Part shown: piece after piece, positions 1 to 8,567 of the stretch
How positions within the stretch are numbered: position 1 is the first letter of the stretch
Layout of the letters: every line of letters starts with the position of its first letter
Assembly (NCBI GenBank): GCA_963701325.1
Contig: OY969604.1
Span: forward strand, 1,922,001-1,986,000
DNA from: Bog-756 sp963701325
GTDB taxonomy: Bacteria; Actinomycetota; Acidimicrobiia; Acidimicrobiales; RAAP-2
Direction: 5' to 3'
Length of the DNA: 64,000 nucleotides
The notes under the pieces: generated by a model
What the model was told of the DNA's origin: nothing
What the model saw: the letters and a program-made list of their open reading frames with translations, nothing else
Databases searched by the model: none
Translations under genes and position numbers: made by a program

Positions 1-784
1 AGGTGACGACCACGCCGGCCGCTCCGTTCACAAGGGCGGGCCGCAGGTGCACGATCGGGCGTGCGAACACTGCCCGCAGCCCGATGCGTGCCTGCTCGGC
101 CACGGCCGCTGCACCATGGACCACCATCGAGGCGGCCGGGTGTTCGGTACCGGCGTCGATGCGCACCACTACTTCGGGGTCGAGCACGGCGACAAGAGCC
201 TCGAAATCACCTCCGCGTGCTGCTCGAAGGAAGGCGTCGACCACTTCTCGTTGGCGAGCGAGGTCGGGATCGGGAGCCGGTACGGCTGCCCCTTTCACTC
301 GGCGCCGCGCCCGGCTGGCGAGTTGCCTCGCCGCCGTGGGGCTCCGACCGACCAGGGGTGCGATCTCCTCGAAGGGCAGGTCGAACATGTCATGGAGTAC
401 GAAGGCCAGCCGTTCGGCCGGGGCCAGGGTATCGAGCACGACAAGGAGCGCAAGGCCGACTGAGTCGGACAGGATCGCCTCCTCATCGGGGTGGAGGTCC
501 CTGACCGGGCTGATGACGGGGTCAGGTACGTGCACCTGGATGGGTTCCTCGCGTCGTCTGTTGCGCGCACGCAGCATGTTCAAGCAGACGCGAGCGACGA
601 TGGTGGTCAGCCAGGCGCTGAGGTTCTCGACTTCGTCCGTCCCCGACCGGCTGAGCCGTATCCAGGCGTCCTGCACGGCGTCGTCGGCTTCGGCGAGCGA
701 GCCGAGCATTCGGTAGGCCACCGACCGGAGATGGCCTCGCTCCTCTTCGAAACGGTCGGCCAGCCACAGGTCGTCCTCGTCCAT
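1..784 (-). CDS. ECF sigma factor, ECF41/SigJ type with SnoaL-like C-terminal domain (3' end cut off)
   Basis: RNA polymerase sigma factor of the extracytoplasmic-function class. Translation from the ATG at 784-782 gives MDEDDLWLADRFEEERGHLR, then a sigma region 2 (AYRMLGSLAEADDAVQDAW) at about residues 24-45 and a region 4 helix-turn-helix (DLPFEEIAPLVGRSPTAARQ) at about 135-155. From about residue 180 a SnoaL/NTF2-like segment begins (REVVDAFLRAARGGDFEALV), which is the hallmark of ECF41 factors, where this domain modulates sigma activity. The reading frame stays open to base 1, so the C-terminus lies outside the window. It is divergent from an epimerase at 877, the typical ECF41 partner. 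Family assignment is firm; target promoters are unknown. Confidence 0.9.
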   Translation of the reverse strand, partial: MDEDDLWLADRFEEERGHLRSVAYRMLGSLAEADDAVQDAWIRLSRSGTDEVENLSAWLTTIVARVCLNMLRARNRRREEPIQVHVPDPVISPVRDLHPDEEAILSDSVGLALLVVLDTLAPAERLAFVLHDMFDLPFEEIAPLVGRSPTAARQLASRARRRVKGAAVPAPDPDLARQREVVDAFLRAARGGDFEALVAVLDPEVVVRIDAGTEHPAASMVVHGAAAVAEQARIGLRAVFARPIVHLRPALVNGAAGVVVT

Positions 785-803
785 CGGTCACATCCTCCCG
801 TCC

Positions 804-844
804 CCAGGTGTCTATAGCACTGACACCTGGAACACGACAGGTGT
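804..844. promoter_or_regulatory. Triple CAGGTGT repeat in the sigma/epimerase divergent promoter region
   Basis: The 92-bp intergenic region holds CCAGGTGTC (804-812) and its inverted partner GACACCTGG (822-830), a perfect 9+9 palindrome around a 9-bp AT-richer spacer, plus a third copy CAGGTGT at 838-844. The position between two divergent starts suggests an operator or overlapping promoters. I could not match it to the published ECF41 promoter consensus, so the binding protein is not assigned. Confidence 0.55.
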
Positions 845-876
845 GACCAGTCGACCAGATCCGGAAGGAGAACACA

Positions 877-1821
877 GTGCGAGTCTTCGTCGTAGGGGCA
901 AGCGGTGCGATCGGGAGCCGACTCGTGCCCCAGTTGATCGACCGAGGCCACGAGGTGATTGGCACTTTCACGTCCCCCCACAAGGAGGCGCCTCTCCGTG
1001 CCACCGGAGCCGAGGCGGTGGCCCTCGACCTGCTCGATGCTCCTGCCGTGCGCAGGGCAATCCTCGACGCCAAGCCCGATGCCATCGTCCACGAGGCGAC
1101 GTCGCTCGCCGACGCTGGCTTTTCGCGGAAACTCGACAAGACCTTCGCCCAGACCAACCGGCTCCGCACACTGGGCACCGACGCCCTCCTGGCCGCAGCG
1201 CGAGAAGCGGGTGTGCTGCACGTCGTCGCTCAAAGCTTCGCTCCCTATCGTTACGCCCGAGAGGGAGGGATGGTCAAGACCGAGGACGATCCACTCGACC
1301 CCACCCCACCCGCTGCGGCAACGGAGACCAATGCGGCCATGGCCCACGTCGACCAGGCGGTCACCGACGCCGGAGGGATCGCGCTCCGCTATGGCGGCTT
1401 CTACGGCAACCCGCACGTCCAAGTGACCGACCTTGTGCGCAAACGACGGTTCCCCATGATCGGGAAAGGAGAAGGCTGGACCTCGTGGATCCATTTCGAC
1501 GACGCGGCTGCCGCCACTGTTCTGGCTGTCGAGCACGACGGAGCCGGCATCTACAACATCGTCGACGACGAACCAGCTCCGGCAGGCGAGTGGCTTCCTG
1601 CGCTGGCCACCTCGCTCGGCGCCAAACCACCCCGCCACATTCCGGCCGGGCTCGTCCGGGTCATCCTGGGAGAAGACGCTGTGATGGGACAAACACAGGC
1701 TCGCGGTGCCTCGAACGCCAAGGCCAAGCGCGAGCTCGGGTGGACCCTCCGCTACCCCAGCTGGCGACAAGGCTTCGTAGCCAGCTACGCATCAACTGTG
1801 GCGAACGGTCGCAGGAACTGA
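877..1821 (+). CDS. NAD-dependent epimerase/dehydratase family protein (extended SDR)
   Basis: A 314-residue Rossmann-fold protein with the N-terminal dinucleotide motif GASGAIG at residues 8-14. Extended SDRs of this type act on nucleotide sugars or other small substrates; the substrate here is not determinable. The canonical YxxxK pair is not obvious, so it may belong to the atypical NAD(P)-binding group. The GTG start at 877 is chosen because AAGGAG (865-870) lies 6 bases upstream. It is divergent from the ECF41 sigma gene, and ECF41 factors are known to sit beside carboxymuconolactone decarboxylase, oxidoreductase or epimerase genes, so it is probably the sigma factor's target (inference). 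Confidence 0.85.
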   Translation: MRVFVVGASGAIGSRLVPQLIDRGHEVIGTFTSPHKEAPLRATGAEAVALDLLDAPAVRRAILDAKPDAIVHEATSLADAGFSRKLDKTFAQTNRLRTLGTDALLAAAREAGVLHVVAQSFAPYRYAREGGMVKTEDDPLDPTPPAAATETNAAMAHVDQAVTDAGGIALRYGGFYGNPHVQVTDLVRKRRFPMIGKGEGWTSWIHFDDAAAATVLAVEHDGAGIYNIVDDEPAPAGEWLPALATSLGAKPPRHIPAGLVRVILGEDAVMGQTQARGASNAKAKRELGWTLRYPSWRQGFVASYASTVANGRRN

Positions 1822-1916
1822 GGATCACGCTCGCGGCTGAACTCCCCAATGGCCGCACGGGTTGCCCCGCCGGAGGTCGTCGAGCCGGCGACAGCGGACG
1901 AAGCTGATCCAGACCC

Positions 1917-2996
1917 GTGCAGGTCCCCGGACTGTCAGGCATGATCGATGACGTGGGCGAATCGCCAGTTCCTCTGCAAGTGGTCAATGCCGTCGCTCCG
2001 ATCCGTATCTGCGACAACGGCGGGTGGACCGACACCTGGTTTGCAGGGCACGGCAAGGTCTTCAACATCGGGGTGTCCCCGTACGTCGAGGTGCAGGTCA
2101 AGGCGCACCCGGTCGGTGCTCTACCCCATCGGATCGTTGTCGACGCCGAAAACTATGGCGATCGGTACGGGTTCGATCCTTCCGTTCTCCCGGACCGCCA
2201 TCCCCTCCTGGAAGCGGCCATCGACCACGTCGGGCTGCCCGACGACGTGTCGTTGGAGATCGGCATCTTCTCGGAGGCGCCGGCCGGATGCTCGACCGGC
2301 ACCTCGGCCTCGGTGACGGTGGCGCTGATTGGCGCCCTCGACTCGCTCACGCCGGACCGGATGACCATTCACGAGGTGGCCACCACGGCCCATCGGATCG
2401 AGGTCGACCGACTCGGGATCCAGTCAGGTGTGCAGGATCAGCTGTGCGCGGCCTATGGCGGCGTCAACTACATCGACATATCCTCCTACCCTCATGCTTC
2501 TGTGACCCAGCTCCGGCTGCCGAATGCCGTGTGGTGGGAGCTGGAGCGACGGCTGCTCCTCGTGTTCCTCGGGCGCACGCACCTCTCATCCGACGTCCAT
2601 CACAAGGTGATCGCCGGCCTCGCCGCGGAAGGCGAGGGCTCCCCCCAGCTGGAGGAGTTGCGCCAAGCCGCCGAGGAGGCGCGGGACGCTGTCTGTGCCG
2701 CCGACTTCCGAGCGCTCGGACGGGCGATGACGGACAACACTGACGCTCAGCGCCGCCTGCACAACGGCTTGATCGGCCCAGAAGCAGAGGCCGCCATCGA
2801 GGTTGCCGCCGCTCACGGCGCGTTGGGGTGGAAGGTGAATGGGGCCGGGGGCGATGGCGGGAGCATCACCGTCCTGTGCGGGCCGGACATGCGCTGCAAA
2901 CGTGAGCTCTCGCGCGCACTCCGCCAAACCGACCCGCTCTTCCAGATCATTCCGATCCACCTGAGCCGCAGTGGCCTCCGTGTCTGGAATCCGTAA
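1917..2996 (+). CDS. GHMP-family sugar kinase (heptose/fucose kinase-like)
   Basis: ATP-dependent small-molecule kinase of the galactokinase/homoserine/mevalonate/phosphomevalonate superfamily. Visible motifs are the N-terminal substrate region APIRICDNGGWTDT (about residues 27-40), the phosphate-binding loop PAGCSTGTSASVTVAL (about 121-136, the variant seen in D-glycero-D-manno-heptose-7-phosphate kinase and fucokinase-like enzymes) and the C-terminal glycine motif VNGAGGDGGS. At 359 residues it is full length. GTG 1917 and ATG 1941 are both possible starts and neither has a clear ribosome site. It stands alone between the epimerase and a small gene, so the sugar is unknown. Confidence 0.8.
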   Translation: MQVPGLSGMIDDVGESPVPLQVVNAVAPIRICDNGGWTDTWFAGHGKVFNIGVSPYVEVQVKAHPVGALPHRIVVDAENYGDRYGFDPSVLPDRHPLLEAAIDHVGLPDDVSLEIGIFSEAPAGCSTGTSASVTVALIGALDSLTPDRMTIHEVATTAHRIEVDRLGIQSGVQDQLCAAYGGVNYIDISSYPHASVTQLRLPNAVWWELERRLLLVFLGRTHLSSDVHHKVIAGLAAEGEGSPQLEELRQAAEEARDAVCAADFRALGRAMTDNTDAQRRLHNGLIGPEAEAAIEVAAAHGALGWKVNGAGGDGGSITVLCGPDMRCKRELSRALRQTDPLFQIIPIHLSRSGLRVWNP

Positions 2997-3124
2997 ACAA
3001 GCGTCCCCGTCACGGTCACAACTCCGACTCCCAAGTGGATCTCACTAGCCCGCAAACCGAGCCTGCAGCGGCGAACGCCGGCGGTACCCTCAAGGCACAC
3101 ACGGGGAATGCCGATGGATGCTTC

Positions 3125-3304
3125 ATGGTGGCAGAACAGATCCGCGGGTGGCCGAAGCCCACTCCCGAGGAGCTGGCGCTGCGTTCCAGGTATCGTTGCG
3201 CGCTGTGCTACAAGCACTGTCCGATACCGTGCCGCTTCACGGCGTCGGAATACCGACAGCTGGTCGAAGCGACCCTCCGGACCGACCACGAGCCGACCGA
3301 CTGA
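3125..3304 (+). CDS. Small Cys-rich hypothetical protein
   Basis: About 59 residues from the ATG at 3125 (a longer form could start at 3035). The central segment RCALCYKHCPIPCRF has four cysteines with CxxC and CxxxC spacing and a histidine, suggesting a small zinc- or metal-binding knuckle. The C-terminus is acidic. I do not recognise the family. Codon use resembles neighbouring genes, but there is no strong ribosome site, so it is a tentative gene. Confidence 0.4.
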   Translation: MVAEQIRGWPKPTPEELALRSRYRCALCYKHCPIPCRFTASEYRQLVEATLRTDHEPTD

Positions 3305-3521
3305 GCGACTCGGTCCGACGAGCCGGCGCTCAGATCACCGGCCAGCACTCCAATGACACGCTGACAGCGGTAGATGGTCCGCTGCTGTAGAGAGGGGACC
3401 CCCGGGGTATCGGGACGCTATCCAAAAGGGGAACGCTCTGTTGCTGGATCTGTCGCTCCGGATTTCGCCCCGGACGAGGGACAGTAACACGCGGGTGCCG
3501 AGTGACCGCCAGTGCGTGGGA

Positions 3522-5855
3522 TCAGCGGTCGTCCGATCCGGCCGGACCTGCGATCGGCACCCGTGGCCTGAGGGTGTCGTCCCCCGGTTCCCTCGAGAGC
3601 AACGCTTCGATCTCGCTGGCTTCCACCGGCCGCGAGAAGATGAACCCCTGACCGCTGTCACAACTCTCGCCCCGGAGCCCCTCCAGCTGTGACTGCTTCT
3701 CGATGCCCTCTGCCAGGGTCACCAGCCCCAGCGTGCGTCCCAACTCGACCAGCGTGTGGATGAGCGCGGCTCCGTCGGCGGAGCCGTCCATCTCGGACAC
3801 GAACGACCGGTCGATCTTGAGCACGTCCACCGGGAATTGGCGCAGATAGGCAAGGGACGAATAGCCCGTGCCGAAGTCGTCGATCGCGATCAGGACGCCG
3901 AGCCCCTTGAGGCGATTGAGCCGCGATACCGTCGCGTTGGCATCCTTCATGAGTGTCGACTCGGTCACCTCGATGATCAGGGAGCCCGGATCGATGCCGT
4001 GTGTCTCGAGAGCGCGCCGCACGTCGTCCACCAGCCCGTCGGTCTCGAGCTGCCGCATCGAGACATTGACCGACATCGTCGTCCGGAAGCCCTGATCGTG
4101 CCATCTGGCCACCTGACGGCAGGCCTCGTCGAGCACCCAACGGCCGACGTCGACGATCATTCCGCTGTCCTCGAGGACCGGGATGAACTTGTCAGGGGTG
4201 ATGGTTCCCTTGGTCGGATGGTTCCACCGGAGCAGCGCCTCGACGCCGCTGACCTTGACGCACTGGAGGTCGAAAATTGGCTGGTAGAGGAGGAAGAACT
4301 CGCCGTTGCTCCACGCCGTGGCCAGGTCGGACTTGAGCGCGAGTCGATCGTGTGCGGCTGACTGCATGGCGGGCTCGAAGACCACCCAGCGATTCCGGCC
4401 CGCCGCCTTCGACCGGTAGAGGGCGATGTCCGCATCGCGTAGCAGCTCCCGTGCGGACGATCGATCCCCTGTCGCAATACCGATGCTCGCGGTGATATTG
4501 ATCGGAATCTCCTCGAACCCCTCGACCAGGAACGGCGCCTCGAGCACCTGGTGGATGCGCTCGGCGACCAGCTCCGGTCCGGCTGCCAGCGAAAGGCCTT
4601 CGGCCAGCACGACGAACTCGTCACCGCCGAGCCGTCCGACCGTGTCGCTCGCCCGGAGCAGGCCGAGCAGCCGGCCTGCCACCGTCTGGAGGACCCTGTC
4701 CCCTGCCTCGTGACCCAACGAGTCGTTGGCGTCCTTGAAGTTGTCGAGATCGACGAAGAAGGCAGCGACCGGTTCGTAGGACCGGCGCGCCCTGGCCAAC
4801 ATCTGGTCGGCACGATCCAGGATCAGCTGGCGATTGGCCAAGCCCGTCAAGGGATCGTGGAGCGCGCGGTGTGCAAGCAGGGCTTCGAATTCCTTGCGCT
4901 CGGTGATGTCTCGGATGTCCGCGACATAGCCGGAGACCGAGGGGCGATCCATCTGGTTCGAGACGACGGCTTCGACGTCACACCAGGTCCCGTCGTGTCG
5001 CTCCATCCGGAACTGGACCAGTGCAGCGTCCGGCTCCACCTGGAGCTGCGAACCGAGGCGATCGGTTATCCGCTGACGGTCATCGGGATGAATGGTGTCG
5101 GTGGCTGTGATGCCGACGAGGTCCCCGGGTTGGTAGCCCAGGAGGTCGACGATCGCCGGAGAGACGTAGGAGATCTGGCCCCCTCCCGCGATGACCATCG
5201 TGACGTCGGACGAGTTGTGGATGAGCGAGCGGAAGCGATCCTCGCTCAGGCGTACCGCGGCCTCTGCGTCCTCTTTCTCTCCCATGGTCGCACCGGTCAT
5301 CCGGATCACGAAGATGAGCACGAACGCTCCGACCAGGGTGATGCCGAGGGACTGGTCAAGGGACAGTTCGGAAGGGAACCACCCGCGCCAGAGTCCGATC
5401 TCCGCAGCGAGGATGCACACAAGGCTCCAGAAGGCGGACGCGCGCCAGGTGCCCGAGCCGGCGAACGCGACGTTCTCGAGTGCCAGGAATGCGAATGCGC
5501 CCCAGAGGACCGGACCCCATCCGGTGAGGTAGACGACCACGGTGACCGCCATCATCTGACTTCCCACCCGCACGAAGAGCATCCGCTCAGAGGGTCTCCT
5601 CGCATAGATCCGGTCGATGCCGACGCAGAGGACGATTGCGCCCGAGAACACCGCCGCCCACAGCCAGAAGGATTCGTGCGCCACGACGCCGAAGTGCACG
5701 AGGAGCGCGATCGATCCCATGGCAAGGGGGGCGAAGAGGTAGGCCACATAGGTCGAATCGGGCCTGCGCCGCCCGAGCTCGCGGGGCTGCACGGTCGCTC
5801 CGCCAGGGTCGTCGGGTGGCGAGGCGTGGCCATCCGTCGCTGTCGTGTCCGCCAT
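3522..5855 (-). CDS. Membrane-bound PAS-GGDEF-EAL cyclic-di-GMP protein
   Basis: A 777-residue signalling protein that may both make and degrade cyclic di-GMP. After a short cytoplasmic N-terminus there are several hydrophobic segments (about residues 30-190). A PAS domain follows (RFRSLIHNSSDVTMVI to the PAC end DIRDITERKEFE), then a diguanylate cyclase domain with an intact GRLGGDEFVV site, then a phosphodiesterase domain beginning LYQPIFD with an intact EALLRW motif and the downstream DDFGTGYSSL motif. Both catalytic signatures are preserved, so neither domain can be called degenerate. Start ATG 5855-5853 has AGGAGA just upstream; an open extension to 6065 lacks coding character. It appears to be a single-gene unit. 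Confidence 0.93.
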   Translation of the reverse strand: MADTTATDGHASPPDDPGGATVQPRELGRRRPDSTYVAYLFAPLAMGSIALLVHFGVVAHESFWLWAAVFSGAIVLCVGIDRIYARRPSERMLFVRVGSQMMAVTVVVYLTGWGPVLWGAFAFLALENVAFAGSGTWRASAFWSLVCILAAEIGLWRGWFPSELSLDQSLGITLVGAFVLIFVIRMTGATMGEKEDAEAAVRLSEDRFRSLIHNSSDVTMVIAGGGQISYVSPAIVDLLGYQPGDLVGITATDTIHPDDRQRITDRLGSQLQVEPDAALVQFRMERHDGTWCDVEAVVSNQMDRPSVSGYVADIRDITERKEFEALLAHRALHDPLTGLANRQLILDRADQMLARARRSYEPVAAFFVDLDNFKDANDSLGHEAGDRVLQTVAGRLLGLLRASDTVGRLGGDEFVVLAEGLSLAAGPELVAERIHQVLEAPFLVEGFEEIPINITASIGIATGDRSSARELLRDADIALYRSKAAGRNRWVVFEPAMQSAAHDRLALKSDLATAWSNGEFFLLYQPIFDLQCVKVSGVEALLRWNHPTKGTITPDKFIPVLEDSGMIVDVGRWVLDEACRQVARWHDQGFRTTMSVNVSMRQLETDGLVDDVRRALETHGIDPGSLIIEVTESTLMKDANATVSRLNRLKGLGVLIAIDDFGTGYSSLAYLRQFPVDVLKIDRSFVSEMDGSADGAALIHTLVELGRTLGLVTLAEGIEKQSQLEGLRGESCDSGQGFIFSRPVEASEIEALLSREPGDDTLRPRVPIAGPAGSDDR

Positions 5856-5935
5856 CGGGTCTCCTGTCCCACGTCGTGCGCAGAGCCGTTCTTGGAGGTG
5901 TCGACACGATCCACCGCTTCCTTGAGGTCCGCCAC

Positions 5936-5977
5936 ACCCAGAATCGGGCGTTCCGTACCCAGAATCGGGCCTTCCGT
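5936..5977. repeat. Two tandem 21-bp repeats
   Basis: Two head-to-tail copies (5936-5956 and 5957-5977) sharing ACCCAGAATCGGGC and TTCCGT, differing at one base. They lie between the end of the pst surface locus (6008) and the start of the GGDEF-EAL gene (5855), about 80-120 bases upstream of the latter start. They could be an operator for that gene or a neutral minisatellite. Confidence 0.6.
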
Positions 5978-5984
5978 GGCCCCG

Positions 5985-6001
5985 GATCCCTCGTGGGGAT
6001 C
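5985..6001 (-). terminator. Possible hairpin after the pst surface operon
   Basis: GATCCC (5985-5990) and GGGATC (5996-6001) form a perfect 6-bp stem around a 5-base loop, 6 bases past the last stop codon of the minus-strand operon. There is no T-tract on the minus strand, so this is at best a weak or factor-assisted terminator. Confidence 0.25.
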
Positions 6002-6007
6002 GTGCGC

Positions 6008-6490
6008 TCAGCCGACGCGCAGGAGGAGCAGTGCCCCGACGGTGACCGCGAGGCCGGCCCACCACACCCAGGGCGACCGACTCAGGCGAGAGAACCCGCC
6101 CCGCCGGTCGCTGCTGGCATCGTCGACACCGACCTCTCCCGACGGACCCGACGCCGCGTGCACGCGCTGCGCTCCACCGTCAGCCGGCACGCGGCGGCGA
6201 GAGTCGACGATCGTTCTCGGCTGATCCGGGGAGACTGGCGGCTGCTCGCCGCGCGTGCCGCTCGCTGGAACGAGGCGGGACGCCGCCACCGGGTCGAGCA
6301 GAGCCAGAGCGGAGTGCGCCCGAACCCGGCGCTCTGCCGTCTCGACGTCCAACAGGAGCGCCTGGAGCTCGGCCTCGAGCGCATCGATCTCTTGTTCGCT
6401 TCGGGCCACCAGGTCCCGAACGACGTCTCCGGGCACCGCGTGCGGGTCCTCGGCCGCCGCGTCCGTCGGCTGGACACGAGGCTCACTCAT
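6008..6490 (-). CDS. Hypothetical protein with coiled coil and C-terminal membrane anchor
   Basis: About 160 residues from ATG 6490-6488. An N-terminal acidic region is followed by a coiled-coil-like stretch (SEQEIDALEAELQALLLD), a low-complexity linker, and a single C-terminal transmembrane helix (WVWWAGLAVTVGALLLL) ending three residues later, so it is probably tail-anchored. The start overlaps the stop of the upstream gene by 8 bases, implying translational coupling. It is the last gene of the pst surface locus. No family recognised; a scaffold or coupling role is only a guess. Confidence 0.65.
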   Translation of the reverse strand: MSEPRVQPTDAAAEDPHAVPGDVVRDLVARSEQEIDALEAELQALLLDVETAERRVRAHSALALLDPVAASRLVPASGTRGEQPPVSPDQPRTIVDSRRRVPADGGAQRVHAASGPSGEVGVDDASSDRRGGFSRLSRSPWVWWAGLAVTVGALLLLRVG

Positions 6491-6719
6491 CGACGACGAC
6501 CGTCGGCACCGCGGCCGGAGGGAGCGAGCACCCGGCATCTCGTTCGAGGCTGTCGAGGTAGTCCGTTGTCTCAGCTGCGATATCCCGCCGCTGGCGCGCC
6601 TCGGCGATGGCCAGCTCGATCCGGGCGCGTTCCTCTGCGACCGCGCGGAGATACTCCTCGACCGACGCTCGGGTGTAAGCGTCGGCCCCGAGCCGCTCAC
6701 CACGTCGTGGCATGAACAT
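6483..6719 (-). CDS. Small helical hypothetical protein after pstB
   Basis: About 78 residues, charged and strongly helical (VEEYLRAVAEERARIELAIA then EARQRRD), with no membrane segment. ATG 6719 and ATG 6713 are both possible starts; a TTG at 6722 is also open. It begins about 10 bases after the pstB stop and overlaps the next gene, so it belongs to the same transcript. This helical profile resembles small adaptor-like proteins, and it occupies the place where pst operons usually carry phoU, but it has no visible PhoU similarity. Confidence 0.65.
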   Translation of the reverse strand: MFMPRRGERLGADAYTRASVEEYLRAVAEERARIELAIAEARQRRDIAAETTDYLDSLERDAGCSLPPAAVPTVVVDE

Positions 6720-6728
6720 CAACGGTAC

Positions 6729-7559
6729 TCAGCCGAAGCGCCCATGGACATAATCGAGGGTGCGGGGATCCTGGGGTGCATCGAACATGGCGTCAGTCGG
6801 GCCGTGCTCGATGATGTACCCGGGCGCCCCCTGTTCGGCCAGGAAGAACGCCGTCTGATCCGACACCCGCTGTGCCTGCTGCATGTTGTGGGTCACGATC
6901 ACGATGGTGATCTCCGAGCGGAGTTCCTCGATCGTGGTCTCGATCCGACGGGTCGAGCTCGGGTCCAGCGCGGAACATGGCTCGTCCATGAGCAGGACCC
7001 GGGGCTGGATGGCCAGGGCCCGCGCGATGCAGAGTCGCTGTTGCTGACCGCCCGAGAGGGCCCCACCCGGTTGCCGGAGCCTGTCCCTGACCTCATTCCA
7101 GAGGCCAGCCTTGACCAGGCAGTCGTGGACGATGGCGTCCTTCCGCGCTTGGTCGCGACGCAGGCCACTGAGCTTGAGCCCGGCCAGCACGTTGTCGTAG
7201 ATCGACATGGTGGGGAACGGGTTCGGCTTCTGGAAGACCATTCCGATCTGGCGGCGCGCGTCGGTCAGCTTGCGGCCGGGCTCGTAGATGTCGACGCCGT
7301 CGAGCAGCACGTCCCCGGCCATCGACGCGGACAGGATCAGTTCGTGCATCCGGTTGAGGATCCGGAGGAAGGTCGATTTGCCACACCCGGACGGCCCGAT
7401 GAGGGCGGTGACCTTGCCCGGCTCCATGACCAGGGAGACCCGGTCGAGCACCTGGTGCTCACCGAACCAGGCCGAGATCTCCCGGGCCACCAACGTGGCC
7501 TCCCGGTCGGGAGCGGTGGTCGTGGACAGTGGATCGCGGATCGCGGTGTCGGGCGGCAT
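6729..7559 (-). CDS. pstB: Phosphate ABC transporter ATP-binding protein PstB
   Basis: A 276-residue ABC ATPase that powers phosphate import through PstC/PstA. It contains Walker A GPSGCGKST (about residues 55-63), the Q-loop region VFQKPNPFPTMSIYDNV typical of PstB, the ABC signature LSGGQQQRL, Walker B VLLMDEPCSALDP and the H-loop VTHNMQQAQRVSD. The first 20 residues are a nonconserved extension. AAGGA precedes the ATG at 7559 by about 8 bases. Unusually, pstB is separated from pstC and pstA by four surface-protein genes. Family assignment is near certain; the true ligand of this divergent system is inferred. Confidence 0.96.
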   Translation of the reverse strand: MPPDTAIRDPLSTTTAPDREATLVAREISAWFGEHQVLDRVSLVMEPGKVTALIGPSGCGKSTFLRILNRMHELILSASMAGDVLLDGVDIYEPGRKLTDARRQIGMVFQKPNPFPTMSIYDNVLAGLKLSGLRRDQARKDAIVHDCLVKAGLWNEVRDRLRQPGGALSGGQQQRLCIARALAIQPRVLLMDEPCSALDPSSTRRIETTIEELRSEITIVIVTHNMQQAQRVSDQTAFFLAEQGAPGYIIEHGPTDAMFDAPQDPRTLDYVHGRFG

Positions 7560-7580
7560 CTGGTCGTTCCTTACGTCGGT

Positions 7581-8567
7581 TCAGAGGAGGTTCGGGAGCA
7601 GGCGGACGATCTGGTCGGTCAGGAAGACCCAGACCAACAGCATCGGGGTGGTGAAGACGATCCAGGTCTGGGCCCGGCCCCACCTCCGCCAGGACCACAC
7701 CGCGCCGACGACCAGGATGGCCAGGGCTTCGAGCCACAGGAGCACCGCCCAGAGGGTTCCGGTGTCGACGGCAAGCGGTTCCTCCGCGGCCAGCAGGGTG
7801 ATGTTCGGCACGGCATCGGCGGCCAGGGGTGGTCCGACCTTGGTCGCATCGACCCAAACCACTCCGGACGGCGCGAGGGCAGGCCCGGAAGCCGTCCCCA
7901 GAGTCAGACGGGACGTTCCCGCTGCCGGTGGCCGCACCCGTGCCCCGGCCCTGCGCACGTCGAGCACCCGGAAGTGCGAAGTGCCGACCTGGGTCACGAC
8001 CGTGATCACCTGGCCCTTCCGCAGATCGGCGATCCCGCCGAACGGGCCCCCGTAGGTGGTGGCGCGCCCGAGGATCACACTGCTGCCAGTACCGCCCGGG
8101 AAGACGGTCGTCCGGACATGGCCGGGTCCCTTGGTCAGCACCGAGGCGGTCGTTCCCTCGAGGACCACGGCACGCACGTCGAGTGCGGGGATGGTGATGA
8201 GCGCCATCGGCGTGCCCAGCGCCAGCAGGTGGCCCTTGCCGCCCAGCGGACCCTTCGGTGCCGTCCCGAGCGCCACCTCACTCCGGAAGGTGTTGAGGAG
8301 CGAGACCTGGGCCGAGCGGTACTCGAGCCTGCTGATCACCACGATCTGCGCCACCAGCCCGACGGCCAGGACGGCGAGGACGATGAGAGCCGACCGCAGC
8401 ACACGCACCGTGACCGGAAGCCCCGCCGCCGTGGACTGGGCGTCCGCGACCGCGGCAGCGACCGGTCGATCGGGGTCGGCATCCTCGCCGGTCTCCGGAC
8501 CCGGCCTGGGTCCGGCCACCGGGACCAGGAGCATCTCCCGGTCGAGGGCGGTCTGGGTGAGGGTCAC
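7581..8567 (-). CDS. Cysteine-free sortase-fold membrane protein (predicted inactive sortase)
   Basis: A 328-residue protein with one N-terminal transmembrane helix (about residues 58-78), a sortase-like extracellular domain and two C-terminal hydrophobic helices. The domain follows class E sortases closely: GPGHVRTTVFPGGTGSSVILG, then GRATTYGGPFGGIADLRKGQ, then RLTLGTASGP. Active sortases have GHRTTYGAPF and TLxTC at these places, so the catalytic histidine is Arg and the catalytic cysteine is Ala. The whole protein contains no cysteine. The GTG start overlaps the stop of the LPFTG protein gene (GTGA). It may have become a structural or binding partner of the sorting signal, a pilotin-like factor or a degenerated enzyme. 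Confidence 0.82.
   Translation of the reverse strand: MTLTQTALDREMLLVPVAGPRPGPETGEDADPDRPVAAAVADAQSTAAGLPVTVRVLRSALIVLAVLAVGLVAQIVVISRLEYRSAQVSLLNTFRSEVALGTAPKGPLGGKGHLLALGTPMALITIPALDVRAVVLEGTTASVLTKGPGHVRTTVFPGGTGSSVILGRATTYGGPFGGIADLRKGQVITVVTQVGTSHFRVLDVRRAGARVRPPAAGTSRLTLGTASGPALAPSGVVWVDATKVGPPLAADAVPNITLLAAEEPLAVDTGTLWAVLLWLEALAILVVGAVWSWRRWGRAQTWIVFTTPMLLVWVFLTDQIVRLLPNLL

Noticed and set aside
785..876. Search for the published ECF41 promoter pattern (TGTCACA then CGTC) before the epimerase
   Set aside because: TGTC-containing sequences exist but none has the second element at the right distance on either strand.
3365..3384. CAGCGG...CCGCTG hairpin downstream of the GGDEF-EAL gene
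   Set aside because: Perfect 6-bp stem but an 8-base loop and no T-tract in either direction; not enough to call a terminator.
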